NCBI RefSeq assembly: GCF_009846525.1
Contig: NZ_CP024621.1
Coordinates: 3,472,001-3,536,000 of the forward strand
Length of the DNA stretch: 64,000 bases
DNA from: Halomonas meridiana
GTDB lineage: Bacteria > Pseudomonadota > Gammaproteobacteria > Pseudomonadales > Halomonadaceae
Direction of reading: 5' to 3'
The notes beneath the pieces were generated by a model. That model was given only the letters and a program-made list of their open reading frames with translations, did no database searches and had not been told where the DNA came from. The position numbers were made by a program, and so were the translations under genes. Of the stretch, positions 1-13,100 are shown piece by piece; position 1 is the stretch's first letter; each line of letters begins with the position of its first letter.

Positions 1-814
1 TGAAGGAGAGGCACTTCACACCAAAAGCCGCAGTGGGCGTAAACTATCTGCCCGTTATCACAAAGGTCAAGACCGGGCGGTGATTATCAGCGCTGCGCAG
101 CACGCCAACGAACCTTCGGGTGTTGTAGGCGCACTGCGCGCCGGGCGAGACCTATCGCGTCAGACAGGTTCGCACTTCGTGCTCTCACCGCTCGAGAATC
201 CAGATGGCTACCGCCTACAGCAGCGGTTAGTCGCCGAGCAGCCAACTCACATGCACCATGCTGCACGCTATACGGCGTTCGGCAATGACCTTCAGGCTCA
301 ACCCCTGGGCGGAGAGTTCGAGCTAGCCATTCGCGAGCGCGCCAAGGCGGCAAGCGGAGCGCAGTTGCACATCAACCTGCATGGCTACCCCGCCCACGAA
401 TGGACCCGTCCGCTCACCGGTTACGTTCCTCGCAACTTCGAGTTGTGGTCGATACCCAAAGGTTTTTTTCTCGTCCTTCGCTATCATCAACATTGGAAAG
501 CACAGGCAGAGGCGCTACTAGAACGCGTCACGGCACATCTAGCGAACGTTCCAGGGCTGGCAGCCTACAATCGACGTCAGATCAAGGCTTTCGAAGCCCA
601 CGCTGGCCGCCTAGAATTTGCCATACAGAATGATATTCCTTATCTGCTAACACGTGACGATACGCAGCTCACGCCACTCCAATTGATTACTGAATACCCA
701 GACGAAACGATCTACGGTGACGATTTCGTAATGGCCCACCAAGTGCAGTATGAAACCATTATGAGTGCCTACCAGAATTATCAGTCGATAAAGCTGCCTG
801 CTACTACGCAATAA
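1..814 (+). CDS. M14-type zinc carboxypeptidase-like protein, 5' end outside window
   Basis: The reading frame is open from base 2, so the gene starts before the window; a GTG at 80 is an internal codon rather than a convincing start. The visible part has an H-x-x-E element (QHANEP, near base 103), a second histidine in NLHGYPAHEW and an acidic ITEYPDE near the end. These fit the zinc ligands and catalytic glutamate of M14 metallocarboxypeptidases. The substrate cannot be told from the sequence. It ends 24 bases before pxpA on the same strand, so it may be cotranscribed with the 5-oxoprolinase genes and could release or trim peptides upstream of pyroglutamate use; that link is inference. A deacylase of the related AstE/AspA group is an alternative. 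Confidence 0.65.
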   Translation, partial: EGEALHTKSRSGRKLSARYHKGQDRAVIISAAQHANEPSGVVGALRAGRDLSRQTGSHFVLSPLENPDGYRLQQRLVAEQPTHMHHAARYTAFGNDLQAQPLGGEFELAIRERAKAASGAQLHINLHGYPAHEWTRPLTGYVPRNFELWSIPKGFFLVLRYHQHWKAQAEALLERVTAHLANVPGLAAYNRRQIKAFEAHAGRLEFAIQNDIPYLLTRDDTQLTPLQLITEYPDETIYGDDFVMAHQVQYETIMSAYQNYQSIKLPATTQ

Positions 815-838
815 TCAGCGCTTTTCAGGAGAGTCACC

Positions 839-1597
839 ATGAGCACAATGCTCCCCCTGCTTAACTGCGATATGGGCGAAAGTTTCGGCAACTGGTCGAT
901 TGGTTTGGACGCCGATGTCATGCCCTACGTTGACTGTGCCAACATTGCCTGCGGTTACCACGCATCCGACCCCCACGTGATGCGCAAGACAGTAAAGCTT
1001 GCCGTTCAGCACGGCGTAAAAATCGGTGCGCACCCTGGCTACCCGGATTTAATGGGCTTTGGCCGCCGCTCCATGGCCTGCTCGCCTGCCGAAGTGGAAG
1101 ACATGATGCTCTACCAAATCGGCGCACTAGCGGGCATTTGCCAAGCGGAAGGCACCGCGCTGAGCTACGTCAAACCCCACGGGGCGATGTACAACGACAT
1201 GGCCGCCAATCTGGCATTGCTGGAAGGTGCCATGCGCGCCGTCAAGGCGTTCGATGCCCGCTTGCCGCTCATGGTGATGGCCACCGCCAACCCAGAGCCG
1301 CATCGTCAATTAGCGGAAAAGATGGGCGTAACGCTATGGTTTGAAACCTTCGCGGACCGTGCTTATGAGGCCACTGGGCACTTAGCCTCTCGCCGCCTGC
1401 CGGGGGCCGTGCACCACGACCAAGCCACCATCGTCGCCCAAGCCGTCACGCTTGCGAAAGGGGAACCCCTCACCGCCCGGGATGGCAGCGCCTTGCAGTT
1501 GCCCTGCGACACGCTCTGCGTGCATGGCGATAACCCCGAATCCGTGGCCGCCGTGCGCGCCATTCGTGAGGCCTTTACGGCGCTGGAGTCCGCGTGA
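839..1597 (+). CDS. pxpA: 5-oxoprolinase subunit A (LamB/YcsF family)
   Basis: 252 residues, the usual length for PxpA. The N-terminus [13 protein letters not shown] and the [12 protein letters not shown] segment are hallmarks of the LamB/YcsF family. PxpA acts with PxpB and PxpC in the cytoplasm to open 5-oxoproline (pyroglutamate) to glutamate with ATP hydrolysis, removing a damage product of glutamine and glutamate. An AGGAGAG ribosome site precedes the ATG. The stop overlaps the GTG start of pxpB, and the three subunit genes form one operon. Confident from family signature and gene order. Confidence 0.95.
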   Translation: MSTMLPLLNCDMGESFGNWSIGLDADVMPYVDCANIACGYHASDPHVMRKTVKLAVQHGVKIGAHPGYPDLMGFGRRSMACSPAEVEDMMLYQIGALAGICQAEGTALSYVKPHGAMYNDMAANLALLEGAMRAVKAFDARLPLMVMATANPEPHRQLAEKMGVTLWFETFADRAYEATGHLASRRLPGAVHHDQATIVAQAVTLAKGEPLTARDGSALQLPCDTLCVHGDNPESVAAVRAIREAFTALESA

Positions 1598-2298
1598 AAC
1601 TGCGCTTAGAAACGGCAGCGATGGACGCCCTGACGGTGCGTCTGTTCGATGCCATTGATGAAAGCAATATGGCGTGGATCATGGCCGCCGACGAGGCGCT
1701 ACGGCGCGCCTTCGATCACGCGCTGATTGATCTCATTCCGTCGTACACCACCCTGCTGGTGCACTACGACTGCCAAAAGCTCACCTTTGCCCAGGCCTCG
1801 ACGCTCGCGCGCAGTGCGCTGCGCAATTTAACGCCCGCCGATGCCCAACAGGGCCAGCTCCACGAAATCCCCGTATGGTACGACGAGCGCGTTGGCCCGG
1901 AGCTGCCCACCGTTGCCCAGCGCGCTGGGCTCAGCGTCGAGGCGCTGATTGAGCGCCACTGCAGCCACGACTACTGCGTGTTTGCACTGGGCTTTGCCCC
2001 TGGCTACGGCTTTATGGGCCTGGTGGATGAAGCCATTGCCACGCCGCGTTTGAAAACGCCCCGCCAGCGCGTCGCGGCCGGAAGCGTGGGCATTGCCGAC
2101 CGGCAAACCGCCATTTATCCGCTACTTTCCCCCGGCGGCTGGAACATTCTTGGCAGAACAGCCGTGCCGCTTTTCGAGCACGCCAAACGTGGCGAGCCGC
2201 TGCTGCGACCGGGCGATAAAGTGCGCTTTAAGGCGATATCCCAATCAGAATTTGAAGCGGCTGGGGGCGATACGACCCCGCTGGAGGAGCGGTCATGA
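1594..2298 (+). CDS. pxpB: 5-oxoprolinase subunit B (KipI family)
   Basis: 234 residues of the KipI/allophanate-hydrolase-subunit-1 family, with the typical IPVWYDE and [10 protein letters not shown] segments and the late [11 protein letters not shown] block. In the PxpABC enzyme it is the partner of PxpC and takes part in phosphorylation of 5-oxoproline. The start chosen is GTG at 1594, overlapping the pxpA stop; an ATG at 1621 is an alternative that would drop nine residues. The stop overlaps the ATG of pxpC, so translation is probably coupled along the operon. Confidence 0.93.
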   Translation: MKLRLETAAMDALTVRLFDAIDESNMAWIMAADEALRRAFDHALIDLIPSYTTLLVHYDCQKLTFAQASTLARSALRNLTPADAQQGQLHEIPVWYDERVGPELPTVAQRAGLSVEALIERHCSHDYCVFALGFAPGYGFMGLVDEAIATPRLKTPRQRVAAGSVGIADRQTAIYPLLSPGGWNILGRTAVPLFEHAKRGEPLLRPGDKVRFKAISQSEFEAAGGDTTPLEERS

Positions 2299-3227
2299 GC
2301 CAACCCATGTTGACCGTCAAGCAAGCCGGACCGCTGGCGCTGATTCAAGATGCGGGCCGCTTCGGCGTCGGCCACTTAGGCGTGACTCAGGGCGGTGCCG
2401 CCGACTGGATCGCCTTCCGCTGGGCCAACTGGCTGCTGGGCAACCCGCTGGAGAGCGCCGCGCTGGAAATCGTCATGGGCGGCAACCTGACGCTGGTGGC
2501 CAATAGCGACGTGCGCCTTGCCCTCACCGGAGCCGACCTTGCCGCCACGCTGGATGGCCAGCCGCTGACGCCCAACGACAGCTTTATGATGCAAGCGGGC
2601 CAAACGCTGGTCTTTCGTCAGCCGCGAAAAGGCCTGCGCGCGTACCTTGCCTTTCCTGGCGGGCTTGATGCGCCAACAGTGCTGGGCAGCCAAGCCTGCA
2701 CGGCAAGAGAGCACATCGGCGGCCTGCACGAAGATGGCAAACCGCTTAAAACCGGCGATCAGCTCACCTGGAAAGGCAGCAGCGCCACGCCGCGACAGTT
2801 ACCCCAAGGCACCCTGCTTCCCCTGCCCGACTCAGAAGAAACCGTGCTGGACATGGTGCTGGGCTCCCAAGCCGCGCACTTTGCCGGGCGCAGCCTGTTC
2901 GATGCCTTCAACCAGCCCTGGACCGTGGACCAACGCGCTGACCGCATGGGCATTCGACTGACCGGCAAAGCGCTGAACAGCCGCCTGGGCGGCATCGTCT
3001 CTGAGGGGATTCCGTTAGGGGCCGTGCAGATTCCTCCCGATGGCCAGCCGATCATTCTGATGAACGATCGCCAAACCATCGGTGGCTACCCGCGCCTGGG
3101 TGCTTTGACGCCCATGGCCTGCGCCCGCCTCGCCCAGTGCTTGCCGGGCACCAAGGTGCGTTTGCAGCCCATCAGTGCGACGCAGGCGCAGGCGGCCTAC
3201 AGAGCGCAGTTATTGAAGTGGCAGTAA
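2295..3227 (+). CDS. pxpC: 5-oxoprolinase subunit C (KipA family)
   Basis: 310 residues, biotin-dependent carboxyltransferase-like fold of the KipA/PxpC family. Diagnostic segments are QDAGRFGVGHLGVTQGG near the N-terminus and NDRQTIGGYPRLG near residue 255. It forms the catalytic PxpBC complex for ATP-dependent cleavage of 5-oxoproline supplied by PxpA. ATGA overlap with pxpB; a strong terminator follows six bases after the stop, closing the operon. Confidence 0.95.
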   Translation: MSQPMLTVKQAGPLALIQDAGRFGVGHLGVTQGGAADWIAFRWANWLLGNPLESAALEIVMGGNLTLVANSDVRLALTGADLAATLDGQPLTPNDSFMMQAGQTLVFRQPRKGLRAYLAFPGGLDAPTVLGSQACTAREHIGGLHEDGKPLKTGDQLTWKGSSATPRQLPQGTLLPLPDSEETVLDMVLGSQAAHFAGRSLFDAFNQPWTVDQRADRMGIRLTGKALNSRLGGIVSEGIPLGAVQIPPDGQPIILMNDRQTIGGYPRLGALTPMACARLAQCLPGTKVRLQPISATQAQAAYRAQLLKWQ

Positions 3228-3232
3228 GGCTA

Positions 3233-3256
3233 AAAAGCCCCTCATCAGGGGCTTTT
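3233..3256. terminator. Bidirectional rho-independent terminator
   Basis: AAAAGCCCC / GGGGCTTTT stem with a short TCATCA loop, A-run on one side and T-run on the other. It sits between the convergent pxpC and the symporter gene and can serve both. Confidence 0.9.
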
Positions 3257-3270
3257 ATCGCTAGGAGTGC

Positions 3271-4797
3271 CTAATGAGCCGCTTGCTTCTTCGCCGGGTC
3301 ATTGGCAGTGCGACGCTGTGTACCCAACTCTTCCGCGATGGCGGCAAAGAAAGCATCGGTAGAGGCTTGATGAGGCTTGGTCACAAGACTAACGCCAACA
3401 AACAGCACACTCGCGACCACAATGCCCCATACACCGGCAGGCAGACCCAGTAGTGAATTGCCGGTGGCATACATCAGCAGTACAAAGGCGCTGGTACCCA
3501 CCACGCTGGTCAGTGCACCGGCAGCCGTGCCGCGCTTCCAATAGAAAGCACCGATCAGCGCAGGCACCATAGCCACCAAGCCCGACGAGGCGGCCACCGA
3601 CAGCACTGCAATCAGGTCAAGCTGCAGCTCGGCGAAAGCCAGCGCCATCAGTGCAATCACCGGCACCACAAACTTACCCACCAGCAGTTGTCGCTTTTCA
3701 CTAACGCTGGGTTTGAGGTTGGCATAGACGTCGCGGGAGACCATGGACGCCAGGGTCAGCATGATCGAGTCGATGGTGGAAACGGCCGCCGCCATGATGC
3801 CGATCATCACTATTACACCTAATACGGGCGGCACGAACTCTGAGGCCAGTAGCGTGGGCGTGGCTAAATCGGCGCGCTCTAGGCTAGGGAAAGCAGCCAA
3901 CGCCGAGAAACCCCACAGCACGGAGACCAGAGTGTAAATAAACCCGAACACCAAAAAGCCAATCAGCATGTGGCGCATCGAGCGCAGCGACGAGGGCATG
4001 AAAAGACGCTGACTGACCTGCGGATTCGACAGGCTAAAGAAGAACCAGGGAATGGTGAGCCCTAGGAAGGTCACTAAGCTGAATAGCCCTGGGCCGGGTA
4101 CCGTCAGGGACTGAGGGTGCTCCGTTGCCAACGTATCGAAGAGTACGCTAAAACCGCCCAGGTGTTGGATCACCAAGAGCGCGACCAACGTGGACGCCAC
4201 GATCATCATGATGGCCTGGAGCGAGTCGGTCCACATGACCGAACGAATCCCCGCGATATAGGAGAAGAAAATGGCGATCACCGTAGCCAGCACGACCCCA
4301 GTGGTAAACGTGATGGTGCCATCCGTCATCCCCTGAAGCAGATAACCCACCCCGGCGAGCTGGACGGCAGAATAAGGAATCAGGAAGATACAGCTCGCTA
4401 TCGACACGGCCATGGCCACCGGCTTGCTATGGTAGCGGTGGCCCAGCATCTCGCTGGGCGTCACGTAGCCAAACTTTTTGCCAACTGCCCAGAATTTAGG
4501 GCCGAAAACCGCCACCAGCGAGACACCGGCAAAATAGATGATTTCAAAACCGAAGGCGCCCACGCCGCCCGCATAGGTCAGGCCTGCCAAGCCCACCATC
4601 ATAAAGGCGCTATACGTCGTGGCACTGTAGCTCAGCGCCGAGACCAAGCCGTTCATTTGGCGGTTACCCAAAAAGTACCCCGACATGCTGTCTGAGCCGC
4701 CTTTCGCCGAGCGTTGGCGCGACAACATAGCGATGCCAATCGCGACGACCACATAGATAGCGATAGACCACCCAATGAGCGACTCAGTCATCGCCAT
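3271..4797 (-). CDS. Sodium:solute symporter (SSS family)
   Basis: 508 residues, about 13 hydrophobic segments, of the SSS family (PanF/PutP-like). It starts with one membrane helix, followed by GYFLGNRQMNGLVSALSYSA, a typical SSS helix-1/2 motif, and carries GLAGLTYAGGVGAFGFE. It should import a small organic acid or amino acid with sodium, which suits a halophile; the substrate cannot be read from sequence. Its start overlaps by 14 bases the end of a small two-helix membrane protein gene upstream, a pairing common for this family. It converges on the pyroglutamate operon, so 5-oxoproline uptake is a tempting but unproven role. Confidence 0.88.
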   Translation of the reverse strand: MAMTESLIGWSIAIYVVVAIGIAMLSRQRSAKGGSDSMSGYFLGNRQMNGLVSALSYSATTYSAFMMVGLAGLTYAGGVGAFGFEIIYFAGVSLVAVFGPKFWAVGKKFGYVTPSEMLGHRYHSKPVAMAVSIASCIFLIPYSAVQLAGVGYLLQGMTDGTITFTTGVVLATVIAIFFSYIAGIRSVMWTDSLQAIMMIVASTLVALLVIQHLGGFSVLFDTLATEHPQSLTVPGPGLFSLVTFLGLTIPWFFFSLSNPQVSQRLFMPSSLRSMRHMLIGFLVFGFIYTLVSVLWGFSALAAFPSLERADLATPTLLASEFVPPVLGVIVMIGIMAAAVSTIDSIMLTLASMVSRDVYANLKPSVSEKRQLLVGKFVVPVIALMALAFAELQLDLIAVLSVAASSGLVAMVPALIGAFYWKRGTAAGALTSVVGTSAFVLLMYATGNSLLGLPAGVWGIVVASVLFVGVSLVTKPHQASTDAFFAAIAEELGTQRRTANDPAKKQAAH

Positions 4798-4972
4798 GTT
4801 CCTTAAAATCTGAGGTGATGAACACGTTCAGCGCAATGATGACCAGTCCGGCCACGGTCCAGAACAAAAAGCTGCCGTACCACCGCGACACGTCGCTCAA
4901 CAGCGTGTAAGGCACTAAATAGCTCAACAAGACAACGGCCCATACGAGCCATATCCATTTACTGCGTGTCAT
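4784..4972 (-). CDS. Small two-helix membrane protein, symporter partner (DUF3311/YhdT-like)
   Basis: 62 residues from ATG at 4972 (MTRSKWIW). It has two hydrophobic stretches, WLVWAVVLLSYLVPY and FLFWTVAGLVIIALNVF, and ends in a charged tail (SDFKEHGDD). Small proteins of this kind sit directly upstream of SSS transporters in many proteobacteria, as with YhdT-PanF. The 14-base overlap with the symporter supports coupled translation. The exact family (DUF3311 or DUF997) is not certain, and no function is claimed beyond accessory membrane protein. A further upstream start at 5008 was rejected because it lacks a ribosome site. Confidence 0.7.
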   Translation of the reverse strand: MTRSKWIWLVWAVVLLSYLVPYTLLSDVSRWYGSFLFWTVAGLVIIALNVFITSDFKEHGDD

Positions 4973-5057
4973 CGTCGATCTCGTGTTGTTACATGGGAGG
5001 GAAAGCACACGCTACTGTAGCAAAGCTGACGAACCAGCGGTGCACAGTCACGCATAC

Positions 5058-5085
5058 AAAAAAAGGCACCCGCTAGGGGTGCCTT
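5058..5085 (-). terminator. Terminator after katG
   Basis: AAGGCACCC / GGGTGCCTT stem with a run of seven A on the plus strand, which is a U-tract for minus-strand transcripts. It lies 27 bases after the katG stop. Confidence 0.88.
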
Positions 5086-5111
5086 GGATAGTACGAAGAA
5101 CCGTTGTTGGC

Positions 5112-7720
<2,609 letters not shown>

Positions 7721-8191
7721 ATGCTGACGGCTAGACGTCCCGCACCTGGCTTTACCCTGCTAGAGCTTTTGGTGGCCCTGGCGCTCTTCGCCACGCTAGC
7801 CACCATTGCGATCCCGAACTTTTCACGCATCATCCAGGAAAACCGCGTCGTCACGACCACCAACGACTATAAAATCGCGCTGAGCTTTGCCCGCAGCGAA
7901 GCGGTGCGGCGCAACCAGTCCGTCAACCTCCTTCCCGTGGCCGAAGGCTGGAGTGATGGCTGGGAAGTGCAGGCCGATGAGGTGGTACTACGTCGCTGGT
8001 CCCAGGAAGTAGACGACATTGCCATAGTGAATGCGCCTGAGCGCTTTACGTTCAATAGCCAGGGGCGCTTAGTGACGGCAGCGTTTGCCTCACAAAGCGT
8101 CTCCGTCACGCTGAATGAGATAGGCCGCTGCGTACGTATCGAACCGAGCGGCATTTCCCGTGTACTCACTACCCGTCAAGCATGCGACTAA
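7721..8191 (+). CDS. fimT: Type IV pilus minor pilin FimT/GspH
   Basis: 156 residues. The N-terminus has the class III signal GFTLLELLVALALF, cut by prepilin peptidase PilD after the glycine, with Glu5 of the mature protein. The C-terminal part resembles the GspH/FimT pseudopilin domain. Minor pilins prime pilus assembly at the inner membrane, and FimT-type proteins can also bind DNA during uptake. First gene of fimT-pilV-pilW-pilX-pilY1, all on one strand with tiny gaps or overlaps. Only a short AT-rich leader precedes it. Confidence 0.88.
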   Translation: MLTARRPAPGFTLLELLVALALFATLATIAIPNFSRIIQENRVVTTTNDYKIALSFARSEAVRRNQSVNLLPVAEGWSDGWEVQADEVVLRRWSQEVDDIAIVNAPERFTFNSQGRLVTAAFASQSVSVTLNEIGRCVRIEPSGISRVLTTRQACD

Positions 8192-8210
8192 TTCATTAGC
8201 GAGCAACGCC

Positions 8211-8618
8211 ATGCCAACACCACAACGAGGTATCTCACTGCTGGAGTCACTGATCGCACTGCTCGTGTTGTCGATTGGCTTGCTTGGGGTGCTCGGCTTG
8301 CAAACCCAGTCGCTGGTACATAACCGCGCTGCCTATTTTGAAACCCAGGCCACCAATATGGCCCAGGACATGCTGGATCGCATTCGCGCCAACCGAGAGC
8401 AAGCGGCGGACTATGCACTTACGCTCGGCGAGGAGGTCGACGGCGACGACCTGCCTGCCACGGATCAAACCGAGTGGATCGCAGATATCATCACCATGCT
8501 GCCAGGCGGCGCTGGAGGTATCGAGGTCGACAATCGACGCATTCGTGTCACCGTTCGCTGGGACGACACCTCGTCTCCCAACGACATCCGGCAAATACAA
8601 CTGGTTTCGGAGCTATAG
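8211..8618 (+). CDS. pilV: Type IV pilus minor pilin PilV
   Basis: 135 residues from ATG at 8211. Prepilin signal RGISLLESLIALLVLSIGLLG with a short leader, followed by the PilV-type segment ATNMAQDMLDRIRANR. PilV is part of the priming complex at the pilus tip together with PilW, PilX and PilY1. A GTG at 8160 would add a non-prepilin leader overlapping fimT and is rejected. The stop is one base before the pilW start. Confidence 0.9.
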   Translation: MPTPQRGISLLESLIALLVLSIGLLGVLGLQTQSLVHNRAAYFETQATNMAQDMLDRIRANREQAADYALTLGEEVDGDDLPATDQTEWIADIITMLPGGAGGIEVDNRRIRVTVRWDDTSSPNDIRQIQLVSEL

Positions 8619-8619
8619 C

Positions 8620-9654
8620 GTGGGCAGAGGCGAACCTCAAACAACACAGGCAGGCTTTACGCTCGTGGAGCTGTTAGTGGCCATGGTCATTGGCTTATTG
8701 GTCATGGCAGGTGCGACCCAGCTATTCATCTCCTCCCAGCAGAGCTACCGTTTTCAAACCGCGCTGGCCGATATGCAGGATACCGGTCGGTTTGCACTGG
8801 ATACGATGGCCCGTGAGCTTCGCCAAGCCGACTATAGTGGCGGCTGTGCGCTGCCCCAGACGAGCGTCCATCTACGTCACTGGGCGGATAGCAATGCGGA
8901 CGCCTTGCCCCTTCAAGCATGGAACACGCCCAGCAACCATGATTTTACGGCAAGCCTCACGAGGCCCGTCGATGGTCAGGATGTGCTGGCGTTTCGTGGC
9001 GGCTTGGTCGCTCGCACAGGATTTACCAGCGACTCCCTGGCTGTCGAGCGCGTCGATGACAACCAGCAAATCACGCTGAGCCGAGAGATAGGAGCCGCTT
9101 TTAACCGTCGATTGGTGCTCCTGCAGGGGCTGCAGAATTGCGATATTTTTTATAACACGTCTAACGATGCGCGAACGCTGCAGAAAACGGCATCGGCCGG
9201 TTGGCAAAGCAACCTCGCCCCCAATCTGAGCCACTGGGGTAATGCGAGCGGACTCACTTACAGTGCGGGCCAAAACGTATCGCTGAGCGCCTTGAGCACT
9301 GCGATCTACTACGTTGGGCAAGATATCAACAACGATAACGTACCCTCGTTGATGCGCTTGGACCTGAGCCCAACGACGCCCCGTAACGAGGTGGTAGCCA
9401 GCCATGTGGTGGCCATGCGCACGACGTTTTTGATCGACGACGCCTATGTATCGCCCGAAGGGATCGACATTGCGGATTGGCCCAACGTGAGGGCGGCGCG
9501 CGTTACGCTCATCGTACAAAGCGACCGTCCCAACCTGCGTAACGCCAACACCACACTGGCGATCGGCAATTTTCGAGGGGACAACGCATTTACCGGCGGC
9601 AACGGGCGAATTTATCAAGCCTTCACGACGACCGTCTCTTTGAGGAATCGCTAG
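8620..9654 (+). CDS. pilW: Type IV pilus minor pilin PilW
   Basis: 344 residues from GTG at 8620, immediately after the pilV stop, so probably translated by reinitiation. The prepilin motif is GFTLVELLVAMVIGLLVMAG. The following TQLFISSQQSYRFQ and DTGRFALDTMARELRQADY segments are typical of PilW. It joins the tip-priming minor pilin complex. The large C-terminal domain is usual for PilW. Confidence 0.9.
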   Translation: MGRGEPQTTQAGFTLVELLVAMVIGLLVMAGATQLFISSQQSYRFQTALADMQDTGRFALDTMARELRQADYSGGCALPQTSVHLRHWADSNADALPLQAWNTPSNHDFTASLTRPVDGQDVLAFRGGLVARTGFTSDSLAVERVDDNQQITLSREIGAAFNRRLVLLQGLQNCDIFYNTSNDARTLQKTASAGWQSNLAPNLSHWGNASGLTYSAGQNVSLSALSTAIYYVGQDINNDNVPSLMRLDLSPTTPRNEVVASHVVAMRTTFLIDDAYVSPEGIDIADWPNVRAARVTLIVQSDRPNLRNANTTLAIGNFRGDNAFTGGNGRIYQAFTTTVSLRNR

Positions 9655-9655
9655 C

Positions 9656-10102
9656 ATGCAGAGCCACGCATTGAGGCATCAGCGAGGAATGGCGCTCGTG
9701 TTGAGCCTGATCTTCCTCGCCATTGTCACCATTTTGAGCCTCTCTTCCATGCAAGGGGCGATTACCCAAGACCGTATGGCCTCTAGCCAGCGTGATTACG
9801 GTGTTGCCTTTCAGGCAGCAGAGGCCGCACTGAGCGAAGCCGAGGCCCAGTTACAAAACGGCGCTACCCCCGGCAATGGCTGGAGCAACCATGACATGGA
9901 TATGGAAGAACTCACACGCAACCCGCGCTATCGCATCCAGACGCTAGCACCGCTGGGGTCGCGCACCATCAATGACGGCACCGAGGTGGTCGAGATGCTT
10001 TATCGTATTGATGCCGAAGGGTTTGGCCGTGGTGAAGATACCAGTGTCACGCTCGAAGCCCTCTACGTTCGTCAGCAGCAGGTGGAGGTAGTGGCACCAT
10101 GA
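9656..10102 (+). CDS. pilX: Type IV pilus minor pilin PilX
   Basis: 148 residues. N-terminal RGMALVLSLIFLAIVTILSL is a PilX-type signal in which the mature residue 5 is not the usual glutamate, as in other PilX proteins. ERMA-like DRMASSQRDYGVAFQAAEAA follows. PilX supports pilus assembly and works with PilY1. ATG two bases after the pilW stop; its own stop overlaps pilY1. Confidence 0.88.
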   Translation: MQSHALRHQRGMALVLSLIFLAIVTILSLSSMQGAITQDRMASSQRDYGVAFQAAEAALSEAEAQLQNGATPGNGWSNHDMDMEELTRNPRYRIQTLAPLGSRTINDGTEVVEMLYRIDAEGFGRGEDTSVTLEALYVRQQQVEVVAP

Positions 10103-13100
10103 GAGAGATTCGCTTTGTCATCGTGGCAGCATCAGCAATGGTCATATATTGGTCCAGCATAGCGGCCTGCGCCCAGGAAGCAGCGCCACTGCCTGACGAC
10201 CTGACAAATATTTCCAATGCACCTCTCAACGTGGTTAGTAGCGTTCCCCCCAATGTACTACTAATACTCGACAACTCGGAAAGTGGTCAGGAAGGACTGG
10301 ATGGCCGCGTGGCCATTGGAGTGGAACAAGGAGATCGCGAGAATTTGCTGGCCTGCCGACCAGGTGTGACCTTTGACGCTGAGCGATGCCCTGCAGGCGC
10401 ACGTTCCCCACTGAGCAAATCCAGTATCATGAAGCGTGTCGGCCGCGCCCTGGTCGACGACTATCAGGGCGATTTGAATTTAGGCCTGATGGCTTATCAA
10501 CAAAATCCAGCGTCACGCACACGCGACGATGCCTTTAATGGCGGGACTGTGGTATGGCGGCTGACAGAGCGCGCCTTGTCAGCACGTTACTCTACTAGAG
10601 CCAACCCAAGCTGGTACGACCCGAATTTTGATGGGGAATGGGACGCTGCAACCAAGCGCTATCGTGCAAGACTGCCTGGTACCAGTCTCTATGCCTTTTT
10701 TAACGTGGGCGTACCAGGCTACATGTTTGAGGAGCGTTTCTCGACCGGCCTACCGAGTAACGATGTAACCGAGTATTGGCGTAATATTCGTAACCCAACA
10801 GCCACACGTGACCAATTAGTCGAGCGCTATCAAGGAATAGCGGTTCAAAACCTGGGCTGGCCCGAGATTGAGCCCAATAGAGTTTGGTATAACAGCCCTG
10901 TCATCGCCGGTTACTCTGGTTTCTGGTGGAACCCAACTCCTATCGTAGGTACGTATACACTTCCTTTGGTCGATAGCCTTCGCCAACGAGGCATACCCAA
11001 CTGGGGGCTACATACGGCCTCCATACAGCTCAATCAATGGGAATGGCGGACTACTTCGTCACCTGGTCTAGGCTATCTGCACGTGCCGATTGGTGGATTT
11101 AACGACGACGGAACGGTTAACAGTAACCATTGGGAGGCAATCAAGACCAAACTGGGAACCCAACGCCATAATTGGGATGGAAGGGGCAATCCCATGACCG
11201 ACTCAAACTGGCCGCTTATTGCCGCAGGACTCACCCCTATCGAAGGCACAATGTACACCGCACGAGATTACTTTTTAAACAATACAGAGAGAGGCAGCTC
11301 GTTTGGCCCCTACCAGGGGCGTCGTGCAGACATTTCTATTCCCAACATCAATAACCCAGATGCCCAACAGTGTTTAGTAAATGCCAATATTTGGCTGACC
11401 GACGGTTTACCCTCGGTAGACAGCTCGGGAAACTCGCTAGGCAACGACGTTAGCGGCGCTTTGGCCAGCGCCGAGGCGGCCATTAAGCGGCTCTACGACG
11501 ACACCAACGCAAGGCTACCTAACCCGGTGAGAACCTATGTAGTGGGCTTCAATCTTCCCCCCGACATCGCCAACTTACCGAACGTTTCCGATGATCCGCT
11601 TGGGGATCTCGCCCGAGCAGGCGGCACCGAGCGCGCCTACTTTGCCAATGATGAGGCATCGCTTAATCAAGTAATGCAGCAAGTGCTGGGCAATATTATC
11701 GCCGCGTCTCAGTCCAATACCTCCGCGGCGGTGAATAGCGACGAATTTGGTCTTGAAGATGGCAACCTACTCTATACCGCAGGCTTTCGAAGTGAGGACT
11801 GGTCAGGGCGTTTAGCAGCATCGGAGATCGCATCTGATGGCACGCGCAGCCAGCGCTGGAATGCCGAAGCCGAACTGGCCGAGCAAGCGGGCAATCGACG
11901 GCTATTGACTTACCGGCGACTGGACAACGGCACTGAAAGCGGCGTTTTGCTCAGCGCTGATAACAGCGGTTTAAGCAGTGCCGAAGTGCGCTGGCTACAA
12001 GGACAAACCGTCCCCGAGTTACGGCAACGCCAATCGCTGCTGGGCGATATCATCAATGCCAACCCTGTGTACCTGCAGGGCACCGACAACCGTGCAGCGC
12101 TTCTGCTGGCGGCGGCCAACGACGGTATGCTGCACGGCTTCGATGCGAAGACCGGCCGAGAACTGTTTGGTTTTTTACCGGCTGAACTGACCCAAGGCGA
12201 TGCGCCCGCCATTCGCTCACTGATGCAACCCGACTACAACCACCGCTACTTTATGGATGGCACCCCGGCGGTTCGTGAAGTGAACATCTCCGGTGGCCCT
12301 TCTGCCGTGGCCGTCGGCACTATGGGCGCTGGTGGACGGACGGTGTTTGCACTCGATGTGAGCGACCCAACCGATATGAGGGCGGCCGACGTGCTTTGGG
12401 AATTTCGCCATCCCGAGCTGGGCACGGGGGTCACTCAACCCACGATCACGCAGCTAACTGATGGCACATGGGCCGCTATTTTTGGCAATGGCTATAACAG
12501 CACAGGTTATCAAGCATCTTTGTTCGTGGTGGATCTCGCTACGGGGGAGTTGATCAAGCAGATCCAGACAGACGTCGGCAGTGCGGAGGCACCCAACGGG
12601 CTGGCAACGCCAACCGTCACCGCTTGGCCGAGCTATAATGGCGCGCGCTTTGCCTACGCAGGCGACTTGGCGGGCAATATGTGGCGCTTCTCATTAACCG
12701 GCAATGGCGACGTTAACCAGCTATATCAAGGCAACGATAGCCAGCCCATCACGTCAGCCCCCGCCGTAACCCTCAGCAGCGGCTCGCCGGATACGCTACT
12801 GATCAGTTTCGGCACCGGCAGCTATTTCCGCAACGGCGATATTGGCGATCGTTCGACGCAGCAGCTCATCGGCCTGCGTGACCAAGTGAATCGCAGCTCG
12901 ACCATTACTCAAAGCGATCTACTGCTCCAACGCATTACGGGTGAAAACTCACAGAGTGGCTTTAACCGCCGCGCCAGTACCAACTTCGCCCCTGACAGTA
13001 ACGACGTGGGCTGGCGCTTGGAGCTGCCTGCCGGAGAGCGCGTCATTGCCGCCCCGTCGATCTCCAGTAGCCTCCCGCGGCGGGTGCGCTTCTCGACGCT

